Below, in pieces: positions 9,222-18,214 of a DNA stretch of 64,000 nt. Each line of letters begins with the position of its first letter. The stretch's first letter is position 1. Under the pieces are notes generated by a model. The model worked only from the letters and a program-made list of their open reading frames with translations, did not search any database and was not told where the DNA came from. Made by a program: the position numbers and the translations under genes. This DNA is from CAIPAT01 sp041665605 (lineage in GTDB: Bacteria; Verrucomicrobiota; Lentisphaeria; Victivallales; Victivallaceae): NCBI GenBank assembly GCA_041665605.1, contig JBAYIO010000016.1:4095-68094 (forward strand). The letters are read 5' to 3'.

Positions 9222-10352
9222 GTGAAAGTCAAGGTCTTTCTGATTCTAGTCGGAGTTGCAGCATTGCATCTGCTGTTAATTGCAGGGTTCGCTATAACTG
9301 GTGGTTGTAAAGGTCCGGAAGTTTTTGCGGAACGCAGATACATCCCCGTTGAAGGCGGAGCCGCGCCTACTGCCGCGGCTACTGAAACCAAACCGGAAGT
9401 AAAGCCTGAAGTGAAGGCCGAAGCCGTCACGAAAGAAGCTCCGCTGGTGCCGGATTTGTCCATGGAAAAACCTGTTGCCCCCGTCAAGTCTGCCGCAGCC
9501 GGCAAAGCTATTACCGGCAGTTCTTATACTGTTCAATCAGGAGATACTCTTGGTAAAATCGCGAAGAAAGCCGGTGTGAGTGTAAGCGCTCTCGCCGCCG
9601 CCAACAATATGACGACTCAGAAACCGCTGAAAATCGGACAGACTCTGACTATCCCCGGCGGTTCTGCTGTTGCAGCTTCCACTTCCGAAGAACACAAGAA
9701 GCCCGTTCACAAGAAAAAGACTGAAGCCAAGAAAGATGTCAAGGCCGGCGTCAAGGGCGAAGAAGCGAAGAAAGATGACACCAAAAAAGATGATACAAAG
9801 GCTGCCGCTGCTAAAGACACCGCCGCCGACAGTAGTGCCTACACTGTGAAGCAGGGTGATAACATTTGGACGATTGCCAAGAAATTAAAAGTCAAAGCCA
9901 CCGATCTGGCCAAGGCCAATAATCTTTCCACCAAGGCTAATCTCAAGGTCGGACAGAAGCTGGTTGTTCCCGGCGCTGCCAAGAAATCTGACGCAACTCC
10001 GGCTGAAGCCACTGCTGATAAAAAAGCTGATGCCGCTGCCGATGACATCCTGAAGAATGTATCTGATCCTACCGCCAAACCGGTTGATCCGACCGCGAAG
10101 CCGGTAGATGCAACTACTCCTGCCCCGGCTGAAGCGAAAGCTGCTCCCGGAGCCGCAAACGCCGCTCCTGCCGCCGCAGTCGCACCGATCGGCAAGACTG
10201 ATACAGTTGAAGTTTCCAAGGATATTGAAATCGGCAAATTCGCCCAGCAGTACGGAATCAAAGTTGACGATATCAAAAAACTCAACACTGATCTCCCGAA
10301 AGACGGTATCCTGAAAGCTGGCAAAATCATCATTATTCCCAGCGCTGAGTAA
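9222..10352 (+). CDS. LysM-domain cell-envelope protein
   Basis: A 376-residue exported protein. An N-terminal hydrophobic segment (residues 5-27) is an anchor or signal, and ITGGC at 25-29 is a poor lipobox. Two clear LysM domains follow: residues 102-145 (YTVQSGDTLGKIAKKAGV ... LKIGQTLTIPG) and about 206-250 (YTVKQGDNIWTIAKKLKV ... LKVGQKLVVPG). A divergent third LysM-like unit lies at about 327-374. Linkers are rich in Ala, Lys, Pro and Glu. LysM domains bind peptidoglycan sugars, so the protein probably attaches to the wall; no catalytic domain is seen. The start is GTG, with GGAGG 6 nt upstream. It is followed by a strong terminator. Confidence 0.88.
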   Translation: MKVKVFLILVGVAALHLLLIAGFAITGGCKGPEVFAERRYIPVEGGAAPTAAATETKPEVKPEVKAEAVTKEAPLVPDLSMEKPVAPVKSAAAGKAITGSSYTVQSGDTLGKIAKKAGVSVSALAAANNMTTQKPLKIGQTLTIPGGSAVAASTSEEHKKPVHKKKTEAKKDVKAGVKGEEAKKDDTKKDDTKAAAAKDTAADSSAYTVKQGDNIWTIAKKLKVKATDLAKANNLSTKANLKVGQKLVVPGAAKKSDATPAEATADKKADAAADDILKNVSDPTAKPVDPTAKPVDATTPAPAEAKAAPGAANAAPAAAVAPIGKTDTVEVSKDIEIGKFAQQYGIKVDDIKKLNTDLPKDGILKAGKIIIIPSAE

Positions 10353-10371
10353 TTTTTAACTGACAACACAG

Positions 10372-10405
10372 AAAGTTCAAACGGTCTTAGCCGTTTGAAC
10401 TTTTT
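10372..10405 (+). terminator. Rho-independent terminator after the LysM gene
   Basis: Perfect 13-bp stem AAAGTTCAAACGG (10372-10384) / CCGTTTGAACTTT (10391-10403) with a 6-nt loop TCTTAG, ending in a short T run. It sits 20 bp past the stop codon and ends 15 bp before the ispD start. Confidence 0.9.
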
Positions 10406-10419
10406 CATTTATAACAAAC

Positions 10420-11118
10420 ATGTCAAGCAAAACAATCAACAACTTGGGCATTATCATCGCCGCCGGCGGTTCCGGCAGGAGATATGGTTCCGGCAATAAA
10501 CTGTTTGAAATGCTGGATTCCAAACCTCTGTTTGTTCATACCGTACTTAATTTCCACGGCTGCTGCCCGGATTCAAATCTGATATTTGCGGCCCCTGCGC
10601 CTGAGCTGGATAAATTCCGCTCTGTGATGGCGGAGTATCTGCCCGGCAACAGGATAATATTTACCGCCGGAGGTGATTCGCGGGGGCAGTCTGTGAAAAA
10701 TGGGCTTGCAATGCTTGGCGATGACGTTGAATATGTTGCAGTGCATGATGCCGCCCGTCCGCTGGCCTCTGTGCAACTGCTGGTTAAATGCCTGGAGATC
10801 GCTGTACAGTACGGCGGGGCGGTACCGGCCAAACCGGTAACCGATACGATTAAAAGGACTGATGATTCGGGTAAAATTATGGAGACCATTGACCGGTCGG
10901 CGTTATGGCGGGTTGAAACTCCGCAGGTCTTCACGTTAGCCGGACTTAAAGCAGCTTACAAACTTGCCGATAAAGACGGTATGGAATTCACTGATGATGC
11001 TGGAGTGATGGAACACGCCGGCCTGCCGGTGCATATCGTGCACAACCCTGACAATAATCTTAAAATAACCTATTCCGAAGATATCAGGCTGCTCGAATAT
11101 GTCAAATTCCACCAATGA
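10420..11118 (+). CDS. ispD: 2-C-methyl-D-erythritol 4-phosphate cytidylyltransferase
   Basis: A 232-residue enzyme of the MEP isoprenoid pathway, coupling CTP to MEP. Signature elements are present: the nucleotide-binding AAGGSGRRYG near residues 14-23, AVHDAARPL in the middle, VPAKPVTDTIK, and WRVETPQVF followed by FTDDAGVMEHAG. Length fits the family. No clear ribosome site is visible before the ATG at 10420, which starts only 15 bp past the upstream hairpin, so the start is slightly uncertain. Its stop is 3 bp from the convergent gene end at 11122. Confidence 0.93.
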   Translation: MSSKTINNLGIIIAAGGSGRRYGSGNKLFEMLDSKPLFVHTVLNFHGCCPDSNLIFAAPAPELDKFRSVMAEYLPGNRIIFTAGGDSRGQSVKNGLAMLGDDVEYVAVHDAARPLASVQLLVKCLEIAVQYGGAVPAKPVTDTIKRTDDSGKIMETIDRSALWRVETPQVFTLAGLKAAYKLADKDGMEFTDDAGVMEHAGLPVHIVHNPDNNLKITYSEDIRLLEYVKFHQ

Positions 11119-11121
11119 GCC

Positions 11122-11811
11122 TTATTGCCCTTCTGTTTTCTGTTCGCGCTTTTTGACCAGGGCCTGCATTTCTTCCTTCGTGATCTCTTCGACGCGGACG
11201 TTGTCAAAATAGTAAACTGCCGGCGGCCAGTATGGATGAATACGGACTTTTATTTTTATCGTCTCCGGCGAACGTTCAGTTGGATTGAAGCCGATGGAGT
11301 ATGTTTTCCATTCATTTTCCCTGCCGCCTTCAGGCACGAGTCTGGTCTGGTAGGAATTGGTGTAAAAGTCCTTGCGCGGATGTTTTCTGAACCCTTTTAT
11401 CCAGATAATCGGGCTGAGTTTGCCTTTGTAATCTACGCTAAGTTTATAATTTTGTCCCGGCTTAACCGTGATCATGATTGAGTCCAGGGCAACTCCTTCC
11501 ACTGTTTCATTGGCGACTGTTTTAAGCGGTTCCACGGGGAATATTGGTTCCGGCGGTTTGATGGTACTGTCTATCTTGAGTTTGTTCTTCCATTCGAGTA
11601 CCTGGTCATTGCTGACTCTGGTATCCATTTTTAACACCCGGCCTCTGCCTTTTTCGGAGACCCAGAATGAGGTCAGCCCGTCCGGCTTTTCCCAGTTCGC
11701 TGCGGTATTTTCGCCTTCGTCAAAATTGCCGTTCGGCAAAAGGTTTTCGCCTGCGCTGAGACAGAGCAGACCGGAAATTGCGGTGATTGTGAATAACGTT
11801 ATTTTTTTCAT
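11122..11811 (-). CDS. Secreted carbohydrate-binding-module-like protein
   Basis: A 229-residue exported protein with signal peptide MKKITLFTITAISGLLCLSAG, then ENLLPNGNFDEGENTAANWE, the usual opening of CBM4/9-like beta-sandwich domains, and a closing YYFDNVRVEEI that is also typical of that fold. A charged tail (KREQKTEG) follows. No catalytic residues are seen. It is the last gene of the large minus-strand operon and overlaps the DUF4175-like gene by 4 bp (ATGA), so it is translationally coupled. Binding a polymer at the cell surface is inferred from the fold. Confidence 0.75.
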   Translation of the reverse strand: MKKITLFTITAISGLLCLSAGENLLPNGNFDEGENTAANWEKPDGLTSFWVSEKGRGRVLKMDTRVSNDQVLEWKNKLKIDSTIKPPEPIFPVEPLKTVANETVEGVALDSIMITVKPGQNYKLSVDYKGKLSPIIWIKGFRKHPRKDFYTNSYQTRLVPEGGRENEWKTYSIGFNPTERSPETIKIKVRIHPYWPPAVYYFDNVRVEEITKEEMQALVKKREQKTEGQ

Positions 11812-14800
11812 TCGTCTGCCTCCGATGCCAATGCTTTGAAATAGCGGCCGACATACTCTTCGTAGCCTGCCGGGACTTTTTCCTGTTGTTCGAATTTCAC
11901 GGTGAATGCCTGATGTTTGCGCTGTTTCTGTTTTTCCTCTTCCGACTTTACGGAAGTGTCCAGCGCGGTTTTTGCATTTCTGAGAGCGGCAGCCATTTCG
12001 TTTCTGGCTCTTCTGATATCAATGCCGCCATCAATGCCGCCTTGCTCGATCTGCCGCATTTTCTCCAGCGCTTCACGCAGGTTACCGGTTGGCAGATTGC
12101 GGTCGGAAAGTTTTTTAAGCAACGCCTGCGTCCGCTGCTTGAGTTCGCCCTGATTGCCGGCCAGACGCTGACTGATGTCCTGATCCTGCTCCGGCGTTAC
12201 GCCGGCGAGACCCTCGTCGCCGAGTCCGGACTGCTTGCCGCCGCCGGAAGCGCCGCCCTGCGCGTCTTTGGATTTGTCCTCGACGGTTCCCTTTTCAAAT
12301 GGCGACTGCGTCAGTCTGGTCGGAGTTTTTCTGCCGCCTTTGCCGGTGGCCTCTTTTTCCACGAACTGCCCGGAGGATTTGCCGGAGCGGCCTTCGCCGG
12401 AACGGCCGCCGACTTCGTTATTGTTGGGCATGACGTTGCCGGTGATGCCTTTGGCCTGCATACTGTCAATATTGCCGTCCATGACGCCCCAGCCGAGGGC
12501 GGCATCGGTATCCCAGGTGAAGGAATTGGTGGAATCCTGTGTATCATCGCCCATATCCTCTTCTTTTTCGATCAAGTCGCCAATGATGTCGGTTAATTCG
12601 GCGGGCAGATCGGTCAGTTTCGTGTCATTCATTTTACCGTCTTCCTCGGCATTCCACTTAATGTTATCCTGTTTGTCGGCCAGCCAGCGCTCGAGGTTGG
12701 CGGCAACGGATTGAGCGCTGGTGGCGGCAGTATCTTCGGCCAGTGTGGCGATTTCGATGTTTTTCTTGCTTTTCAGTGCATCGCCTGCCTTTTGCAGTTC
12801 TTCGTACATCTCGACGAATTCATCCGCCATTGCGGAGTTGGAGAAATCCTGGTTCTGCTTTTTCGACAGGTCGTTGAACGCGGCTTTGAAGAACTGTGCC
12901 CATTCCGCTTCGCGCGAGGCCAGGTTGCCCAGCAGTTTTTCCTCCTTATCGCTCCAGTCGTCGGTTTTTTTCGGGTCCAGCGCTTCGGTATCTTTGATAA
13001 TTTTCCGCTGATCCTTGATGAACTCGTCCAATTTGGATTTTACCTGTTGCAGTTTATCGTAAAGCTCCTTTTCCTGAGCTTCATCTTTGGTCTGCTCCTG
13101 CTGCTTCACTTCCTGCTGTTTCACAACCGCCATTGCGCCGAGCAGTTTCTGGAGCTGTTCGATCAATCTGGTTTGAACGAGAACGATTTCATTGACTTTG
13201 ACCGCGGATTTAATGTTTTCACTATTCTGAGCCAGATTGCCGGTCATTTTCTCCAACTCTCCAGCCGAACTGTTTTTGATGACAGTCAGTGTTTCGGCAA
13301 AATCTTTCTTCAGTGATTTTCTCTTAACCAGGTTTGCGGCTTCGGTTTCGGCTTTTGCCAGCAGATTTCGGATATTTCTCTGCTCACCGCTTAAACGGAA
13401 TGCTTCGTTTTTCCGGAAATTATTAAGTTGAGCAGTGACCCAACTGCGGATTGACTGCTGCTGGTCTATCGTCTGGAAAAGCAGTTCGTAAAGTTTGGAA
13501 TCATTGCTTTGCCCGATGCTTTCTTTCAACTTTTCGACCAGATCCACCACATGAATTGTGACCGGAACCGGAGTAATGCCGGTTTGCCCCGGCAAATGGT
13601 TGTCGGTGGCGACAATATTGACTTCGGCGCTGCCGCCGGGGGGGAACAACCCGTGAATTATTTTCAGTGAATATACCTCCTTTACACGGTTCTGCGGCGG
13701 GAGATCATATCTGAATTCCTTGATAGTCGCTTTCCGGTCGTTTACTGAAACCACGACTGCCAGGCGATCTATGCCGAAATCGTCTTCCGCCGAAAAATAG
13801 AGCGGCACAGTCTGGCCGAAACCGGCCTCAATGTTGGTCTCGCGGTTGAGAAACCTGACCTGCGGCGGACGGTCATTTATCACCTTGAAATCGCACGTCC
13901 AGGCATCCGGGTAAAGCACTCCGTCGTCTCCCTGAATGAACGCATTGGCGGAAAGGTTCTTATCCAGCTTAAAGCTCAGCGGCGGTTTGGCGTTTTTGAT
14001 TGAATTATTGACACTAAACCCGCAACCCATTTTGTCCGGCGGCATGGCGGTAATATTTATGCCGGAACCGGATAACGCCGATATTTCACGGATATTTGCG
14101 CCGTAAGTTTCGGCTTTCAGATGGGTATATGACGGCGGACTTACGGTTACGGTGAGTTGTTCAAAGCGCGGTTTCTGCTTGACTATGACTTTAAAATCCC
14201 TGCTTGATTCATTGCCGCACTGGATTGAATAGGTCAAGTCTGCAACCATGTTTTTCAAAATGAAAACACTATGCCCGTCCTGTGAATCCATCGGGTAGAG
14301 AATGGGAACGCCTTCGCCTTTTACCAGTATTTTAAGACTGCTTCTGCGCTCCCCGTCTCTGAATGCATCAGCCGTGATTTTCAGGTCTGAGCCTTCCGGA
14401 ACCAGCGCATCGCCGGGGGTGATCTGGAATTGGGTGAAATTAAGCGCGGCAAGCTGCGCATGCGGATTGGTGAACCGCAGCAGAGCGTTCCCGGCATAGC
14501 GGTGGAACGGTACGAAATAGAACAGAGAAATGCCTGAAATAATGAGAGTGGACCAGAATATCCGGCGGCAGCCGCGGTTCTGCCATAGTCCTGAAATCGT
14601 CATTTTTGAGCAGCGGGCATCCGCGTATGATAAGAACATCTTTTTCATAGCTTCCGGTATGTCGGCATCATCTTTAAAGCAGACTGCGTTGACCAGTGAA
14701 TTGTCCCTGATCTTAAATCGCTTTTCCAGTTCCATTGCGGCCTGTTTATCCGTCAGTCTGGCGGCCAGCAGTTCTCTCACGGTTTTTATCGTCAACCCAA

Positions 14801-14993
14801 GGTTGAGCGCCGCCCAGCAGAACGCCAGAAATATTCTGGTTCCGGCGGAAAACCCGGTGAAATTATCGAAAATGAGCAATAGGGCAATGGTCACCAGATT
14901 GACTGCCGCCAGGCGGCAGAGCGCCTTGAATGCAGTCTGGTTCAGGTTGCGCATTTTCAGATTAGTCAAAGTTTCTGATAAATTTTCCGGCAT
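11808..14993 (-). CDS. Large DUF4175-like membrane protein of the MoxR/VWA operon
   Basis: A 1061-residue protein with two hydrophobic segments near the N-terminus (about 32-50 and 52-70) and a third at about 140-160, followed by a long extracytoplasmic region of beta-sandwich character (about 180-480), a long helical, Gln/Lys/Glu-rich stretch (about 480-780, strong coiled-coil potential) and a low-complexity Gly/Ser/Lys-rich tail. The layout matches DUF4175-type proteins found beside MoxR/DUF58/VWA genes in planctomycetes, verrucomicrobia and relatives. Function is unknown; scaffolding of an envelope complex is plausible. The start has AGGA upstream and overlaps the preceding gene by 32 bp; an ATG at 14954 is the alternative. 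Confidence 0.75.
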   Translation of the reverse strand: MPENLSETLTNLKMRNLNQTAFKALCRLAAVNLVTIALLLIFDNFTGFSAGTRIFLAFCWAALNLGLTIKTVRELLAARLTDKQAAMELEKRFKIRDNSLVNAVCFKDDADIPEAMKKMFLSYADARCSKMTISGLWQNRGCRRIFWSTLIISGISLFYFVPFHRYAGNALLRFTNPHAQLAALNFTQFQITPGDALVPEGSDLKITADAFRDGERRSSLKILVKGEGVPILYPMDSQDGHSVFILKNMVADLTYSIQCGNESSRDFKVIVKQKPRFEQLTVTVSPPSYTHLKAETYGANIREISALSGSGINITAMPPDKMGCGFSVNNSIKNAKPPLSFKLDKNLSANAFIQGDDGVLYPDAWTCDFKVINDRPPQVRFLNRETNIEAGFGQTVPLYFSAEDDFGIDRLAVVVSVNDRKATIKEFRYDLPPQNRVKEVYSLKIIHGLFPPGGSAEVNIVATDNHLPGQTGITPVPVTIHVVDLVEKLKESIGQSNDSKLYELLFQTIDQQQSIRSWVTAQLNNFRKNEAFRLSGEQRNIRNLLAKAETEAANLVKRKSLKKDFAETLTVIKNSSAGELEKMTGNLAQNSENIKSAVKVNEIVLVQTRLIEQLQKLLGAMAVVKQQEVKQQEQTKDEAQEKELYDKLQQVKSKLDEFIKDQRKIIKDTEALDPKKTDDWSDKEEKLLGNLASREAEWAQFFKAAFNDLSKKQNQDFSNSAMADEFVEMYEELQKAGDALKSKKNIEIATLAEDTAATSAQSVAANLERWLADKQDNIKWNAEEDGKMNDTKLTDLPAELTDIIGDLIEKEEDMGDDTQDSTNSFTWDTDAALGWGVMDGNIDSMQAKGITGNVMPNNNEVGGRSGEGRSGKSSGQFVEKEATGKGGRKTPTRLTQSPFEKGTVEDKSKDAQGGASGGGKQSGLGDEGLAGVTPEQDQDISQRLAGNQGELKQRTQALLKKLSDRNLPTGNLREALEKMRQIEQGGIDGGIDIRRARNEMAAALRNAKTALDTSVKSEEEKQKQRKHQAFTVKFEQQEKVPAGYEEYVGRYFKALASEADE

Positions 14994-16062
14994 TGCCGTC
15001 CTGCTCCGCGTTAAGGGTTATGGCGGTTCCGGGTTTCACCGCTTCAAGCTGTTTAAACATGATAAGTTTACGGTTCATCTCGCCGCCCTGCTGCTTGTGC
15101 CGCAGCATGATGTAACGGCGGTCTATCTTCCATTCACTGCCGGCCAGATGCCAGCTCCAGATATCCAGATGCCACAGGATGCCTCCGTTCAAGTGCTTCT
15201 TTGCATCGTAAACGTCGGCGCGGCGGAAATATGCCAGCGTTTTGGCGAATGAAGTGTTGCCTGCCAGATCAAGTATCCAGCGGTCGTTAAAGAAATCATC
15301 CGCCAGCGGGAATACTTTTTTAAGTTCCGCCAAAGCGTTTTCCGGCAGCGCCGGGCCTTTCAGATTTTCCGGTCCGTCACCCGACATTCCTGCGAGTACA
15401 TGCGAGTCGGTCATAATGAATACATCGTATGTTCCGGGCAGCAGATTTTTGAATTCAAAAGAGTTGTCTTTTATGCTGGCGAAGCAGACATTTTCGCGCA
15501 GGTTGTCCAGCGCCGATACTTTGATCAGCCTACCGTAGCCCGCAACAGTTCCGGAAACCGGGGCGGTTGGAATTCCATGACGTTCCGTAAAGGTTATTTT
15601 TACCGGATAGACGACGTCGCTCATCGCTTGCCCGATTTCGCCTTTCTCCTGCTTATTAAGAAATATTTTTTTCGGCCCTTCACCCTTGAAGCGGAACGGC
15701 AGCGAGATGATATGGCCGCGGACGGTCTGTCCGTTGGTCAGCAACACTTCCGTGCCGAAATTAATAAACGGATAAGTGCCTTCAAAATAAATTTTGTCCA
15801 CTTTGCCGTCTTCTTTGTACTTCCATGGCCGGTTCATTTCCTGTTTTTCGATTACCTGACTGATGGAAATAATATCTTCCAGCAATATTTTCCGTTCATA
15901 GGCGGAGCCTGCCGGAATCATGGTGAGCGGGCGGCTGCCGAGGATAGCCAGTTCCCCGTTAAGCATTTTGCCGTCGGACAGTACGATATCCGCCTGATGC
16001 CATTCACCGGCGGATGCGGCGGCCATCATCATGGAGAGCATCATTGTCAGTATTTTTTTCAT
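14962..16062 (-). CDS. Secreted protein of unknown function in the MoxR operon
   Basis: A 366-residue exported protein with signal peptide MKKILTMMLSMMMAAASAG. The first half (WHQADIVLSDGKMLNGELAILGS and LLTNGQTVRGHIISLPFRF) reads as two small beta-barrel or SH3-like repeats. The middle (GTVAGYGRLIKVSALDN ... LPGTYDVFIMT) resembles a carboxypeptidase-regulatory-like beta-sandwich. I recognise no enzyme motif. It lies between the VWA and DUF4175-like genes with an 11-bp gap and a 32-bp overlap, so it belongs to the operon and likely works in the periplasm with them. Confidence 0.72.
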   Translation of the reverse strand: MKKILTMMLSMMMAAASAGEWHQADIVLSDGKMLNGELAILGSRPLTMIPAGSAYERKILLEDIISISQVIEKQEMNRPWKYKEDGKVDKIYFEGTYPFINFGTEVLLTNGQTVRGHIISLPFRFKGEGPKKIFLNKQEKGEIGQAMSDVVYPVKITFTERHGIPTAPVSGTVAGYGRLIKVSALDNLRENVCFASIKDNSFEFKNLLPGTYDVFIMTDSHVLAGMSGDGPENLKGPALPENALAELKKVFPLADDFFNDRWILDLAGNTSFAKTLAYFRRADVYDAKKHLNGGILWHLDIWSWHLAGSEWKIDRRYIMLRHKQQGGEMNRKLIMFKQLEAVKPGTAITLNAEQDGNAGKFIRNFD

Positions 16063-16072
16063 ATTTTATACC

Positions 16073-18214
16073 TCAGAAAAGGTTGAACCTCCTGCGCAGA
16101 TACCATCCGGCGACGAGGAAAATGAGCAGCGCCAGGAAGAAGAACGGCGTCTCAAATACCGGATACCATTCCCGTTCGATATCGTTTTTCTGGATCGTTC
16201 CCAGCACATCTTTGAGCAATGCCGATTTTTCCTCGATGTTGTAAATGCGTCCGGACGGGCAGAATTTCAGAAAATTGTCATTGGTTACTTTCAGGTCATA
16301 ATTCTCCCTGAGTCCGTCGCCGACAGTTATTGTCATGTAGCGTTTGCCGAGGTTCCCGGTTTTATTCCGGCAGACAGTCTGCAAGATGTATTTGCCGGGC
16401 TTCAGTTCATGGAATTCAGCGGTGTATAACTGTCCCTCGCGGGAAAGAGTGAGCGCTGCAGCGGCGGCCTGGCTGTCCGCCGGATATATCGTTGATTCAA
16501 TTTTCAAATCCGGATCGGTTTGTTCAGCATCAGACAGGCTGGGCAATGCCGTGACCTTCAGTTTTTCTCCGGGCATCAGTTCGCTGCTGTTGACTGTGAC
16601 TTTCAGCGCTTCATCACGGCTGGCCCCGGCATACGCCAGCATCTGTTCCCAGAAAGTACGGAAATTCATATTGCGTTGACTGCCTTTTCCCCAGAGATGC
16701 AATGAGTTGGTCAATACGGCTATGACTTTACCGCGTCCGTAGGGGAGGGCGGCTACCAGCGGATAACGGCCTTCGCCGCCTTCAGCCCAGAGCAGCGTTT
16801 CCGCTCCTTCCTTAACACTGTCCACCATGTTGATCCCTTTAATCAATTCAGCTTCACTGCCGCATAATTCGGCCAGTCTGGACGAAAAACTGCTCTTGCT
16901 CTGTTCCGGCGGCATAAGTTTGAAATTACCTGAAACAAACTGAATTTTAGCGCTTTTCACCGGCATCATTGACGCCAGCGGCGAAGATGGCGGCAACTGT
17001 CCGAAAGATTCGGTGCCGCCGAGTAAAATCAAATTGCCGCCATTGGAAACATATTGCTCAAGAACTGAGCTTTCCGCTTCGCTTACGAGGCCGTCGCGAT
17101 TGCTGCCCAGCACAAATACATCGGCCTGCTTCATTGCTGCCGGATTGGCTGGAATCCCGGTTTTGAATGCCTGGTCAATGTTGGTGCCTGTCACATTATA
17201 GCTGTCGGCTTTTAATTTGTAAATCGCCGTGAATTTTTTACCGCTGCCGAGCAGCAGACGGACCAGCGGCCGGAAACTGTTGGTCAGCATCGGGAAGTAG
17301 CATACGGTTTCGCTTTTGCCTTCTTTTACTTCAAGCGAGATTTCCCGTTCATTGTTGATGTATCCGGCTTCATTTGGCAGCCGGTTGAGTTTCAGCATTA
17401 CGGTATGAATGCCGGGTATGGCGAAAGAGCTGCGGAATTCAATTATTTTCCTGCCGCCCGGTTGCAGTTCAAATCTTTCAGTTTTCTCCAGTTTCCCGTC
17501 AACCGTGATTTTCAGTTCCACTGAAGCCGGAGTTTTGAATCCGGTAAGCGCAACCGGGATATTCAAGTTCATTTCCTCATTGGTGCGGAGCGATTCAGGC
17601 GCTTGAAACGGGTCCAGCCGGAGATCAGGCACATCATTCATCTCAGACCCGAATTTGACCGCGAATACCGGCAGACCGGCATGGGTGCCGCTGAACCCGG
17701 AATGGTCAAGTCCGTCAGAGAGCAGAATTACGGCGGCGGTACGTGAGAACCCGATATCTTTGTCGAGCGTGTTGAATGCCCGTTTAAGGTCGGTGCCGCC
17801 GCGGGCATTGTACATTTGCAGTTGTTTAACGTCAGCCGGTGCGGCTTTGCTGCTGAATATGTACGAATGTTTCTGACAATTGCTGAAATCCGTCCGGTTC
17901 AGGCTTCCCATAAAAGCCTTTGCTGATTCCAGCCGGCTTTTGCCGTCGGGCATGTCGGTGGTATTCATGGAATCTGAGCCGTCAAGCAGGAATATTACAT
18001 TCGAGCGCTGGCGGTTCAATTCCCGGATTATTATTCCTGGATTCAGCAGCATTGTAACAGCGACGGCAACTGCGGCCAGCCGCAACACCATCAGAATAAG
18101 TATGCGGCGCGGCGGGATGTCCATGCCGTAACGGGCGGTGTACCAGACCGCCGCGAAGGCAGCAGCGCCGGTCAGCAGAATCAGCCAGAGCGGAATCAGC
18201 GGATAGAATCTCAT
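16073..18214 (-). CDS. VWA-domain membrane protein with glutamine-amidotransferase-like region
   Basis: A 713-residue protein with two N-terminal membrane spans (about 8-24 and 38-60), a von Willebrand A domain whose MIDAS motif DGSDS is at residues 78-82 with a later LSDGLDHSG, an Ig-like segment (about 200-290), and a class-I amidotransferase-like fold (YVSNGGNLILLGGTESFG, near residue 400) without an obvious catalytic Cys-His-Glu triad. A C-terminal span (about 690-709) ends the chain. This matches the BatB/VWA-GATase proteins of MoxR operons. It probably binds a metal-dependent ligand in the periplasm. It overlaps the upstream VWA gene by 4 bp. Confidence 0.82.
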   Translation of the reverse strand: MRFYPLIPLWLILLTGAAAFAAVWYTARYGMDIPPRRILILMVLRLAAVAVAVTMLLNPGIIIRELNRQRSNVIFLLDGSDSMNTTDMPDGKSRLESAKAFMGSLNRTDFSNCQKHSYIFSSKAAPADVKQLQMYNARGGTDLKRAFNTLDKDIGFSRTAAVILLSDGLDHSGFSGTHAGLPVFAVKFGSEMNDVPDLRLDPFQAPESLRTNEEMNLNIPVALTGFKTPASVELKITVDGKLEKTERFELQPGGRKIIEFRSSFAIPGIHTVMLKLNRLPNEAGYINNEREISLEVKEGKSETVCYFPMLTNSFRPLVRLLLGSGKKFTAIYKLKADSYNVTGTNIDQAFKTGIPANPAAMKQADVFVLGSNRDGLVSEAESSVLEQYVSNGGNLILLGGTESFGQLPPSSPLASMMPVKSAKIQFVSGNFKLMPPEQSKSSFSSRLAELCGSEAELIKGINMVDSVKEGAETLLWAEGGEGRYPLVAALPYGRGKVIAVLTNSLHLWGKGSQRNMNFRTFWEQMLAYAGASRDEALKVTVNSSELMPGEKLKVTALPSLSDAEQTDPDLKIESTIYPADSQAAAAALTLSREGQLYTAEFHELKPGKYILQTVCRNKTGNLGKRYMTITVGDGLRENYDLKVTNDNFLKFCPSGRIYNIEEKSALLKDVLGTIQKNDIEREWYPVFETPFFFLALLIFLVAGWYLRRRFNLF

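Noticed and set aside
11886..12596. Long frames on the plus strand opposite the DUF4175-like gene and other operon genes
   Set aside because: They are antisense shadows of well-supported minus-strand genes, without ribosome sites or family motifs.
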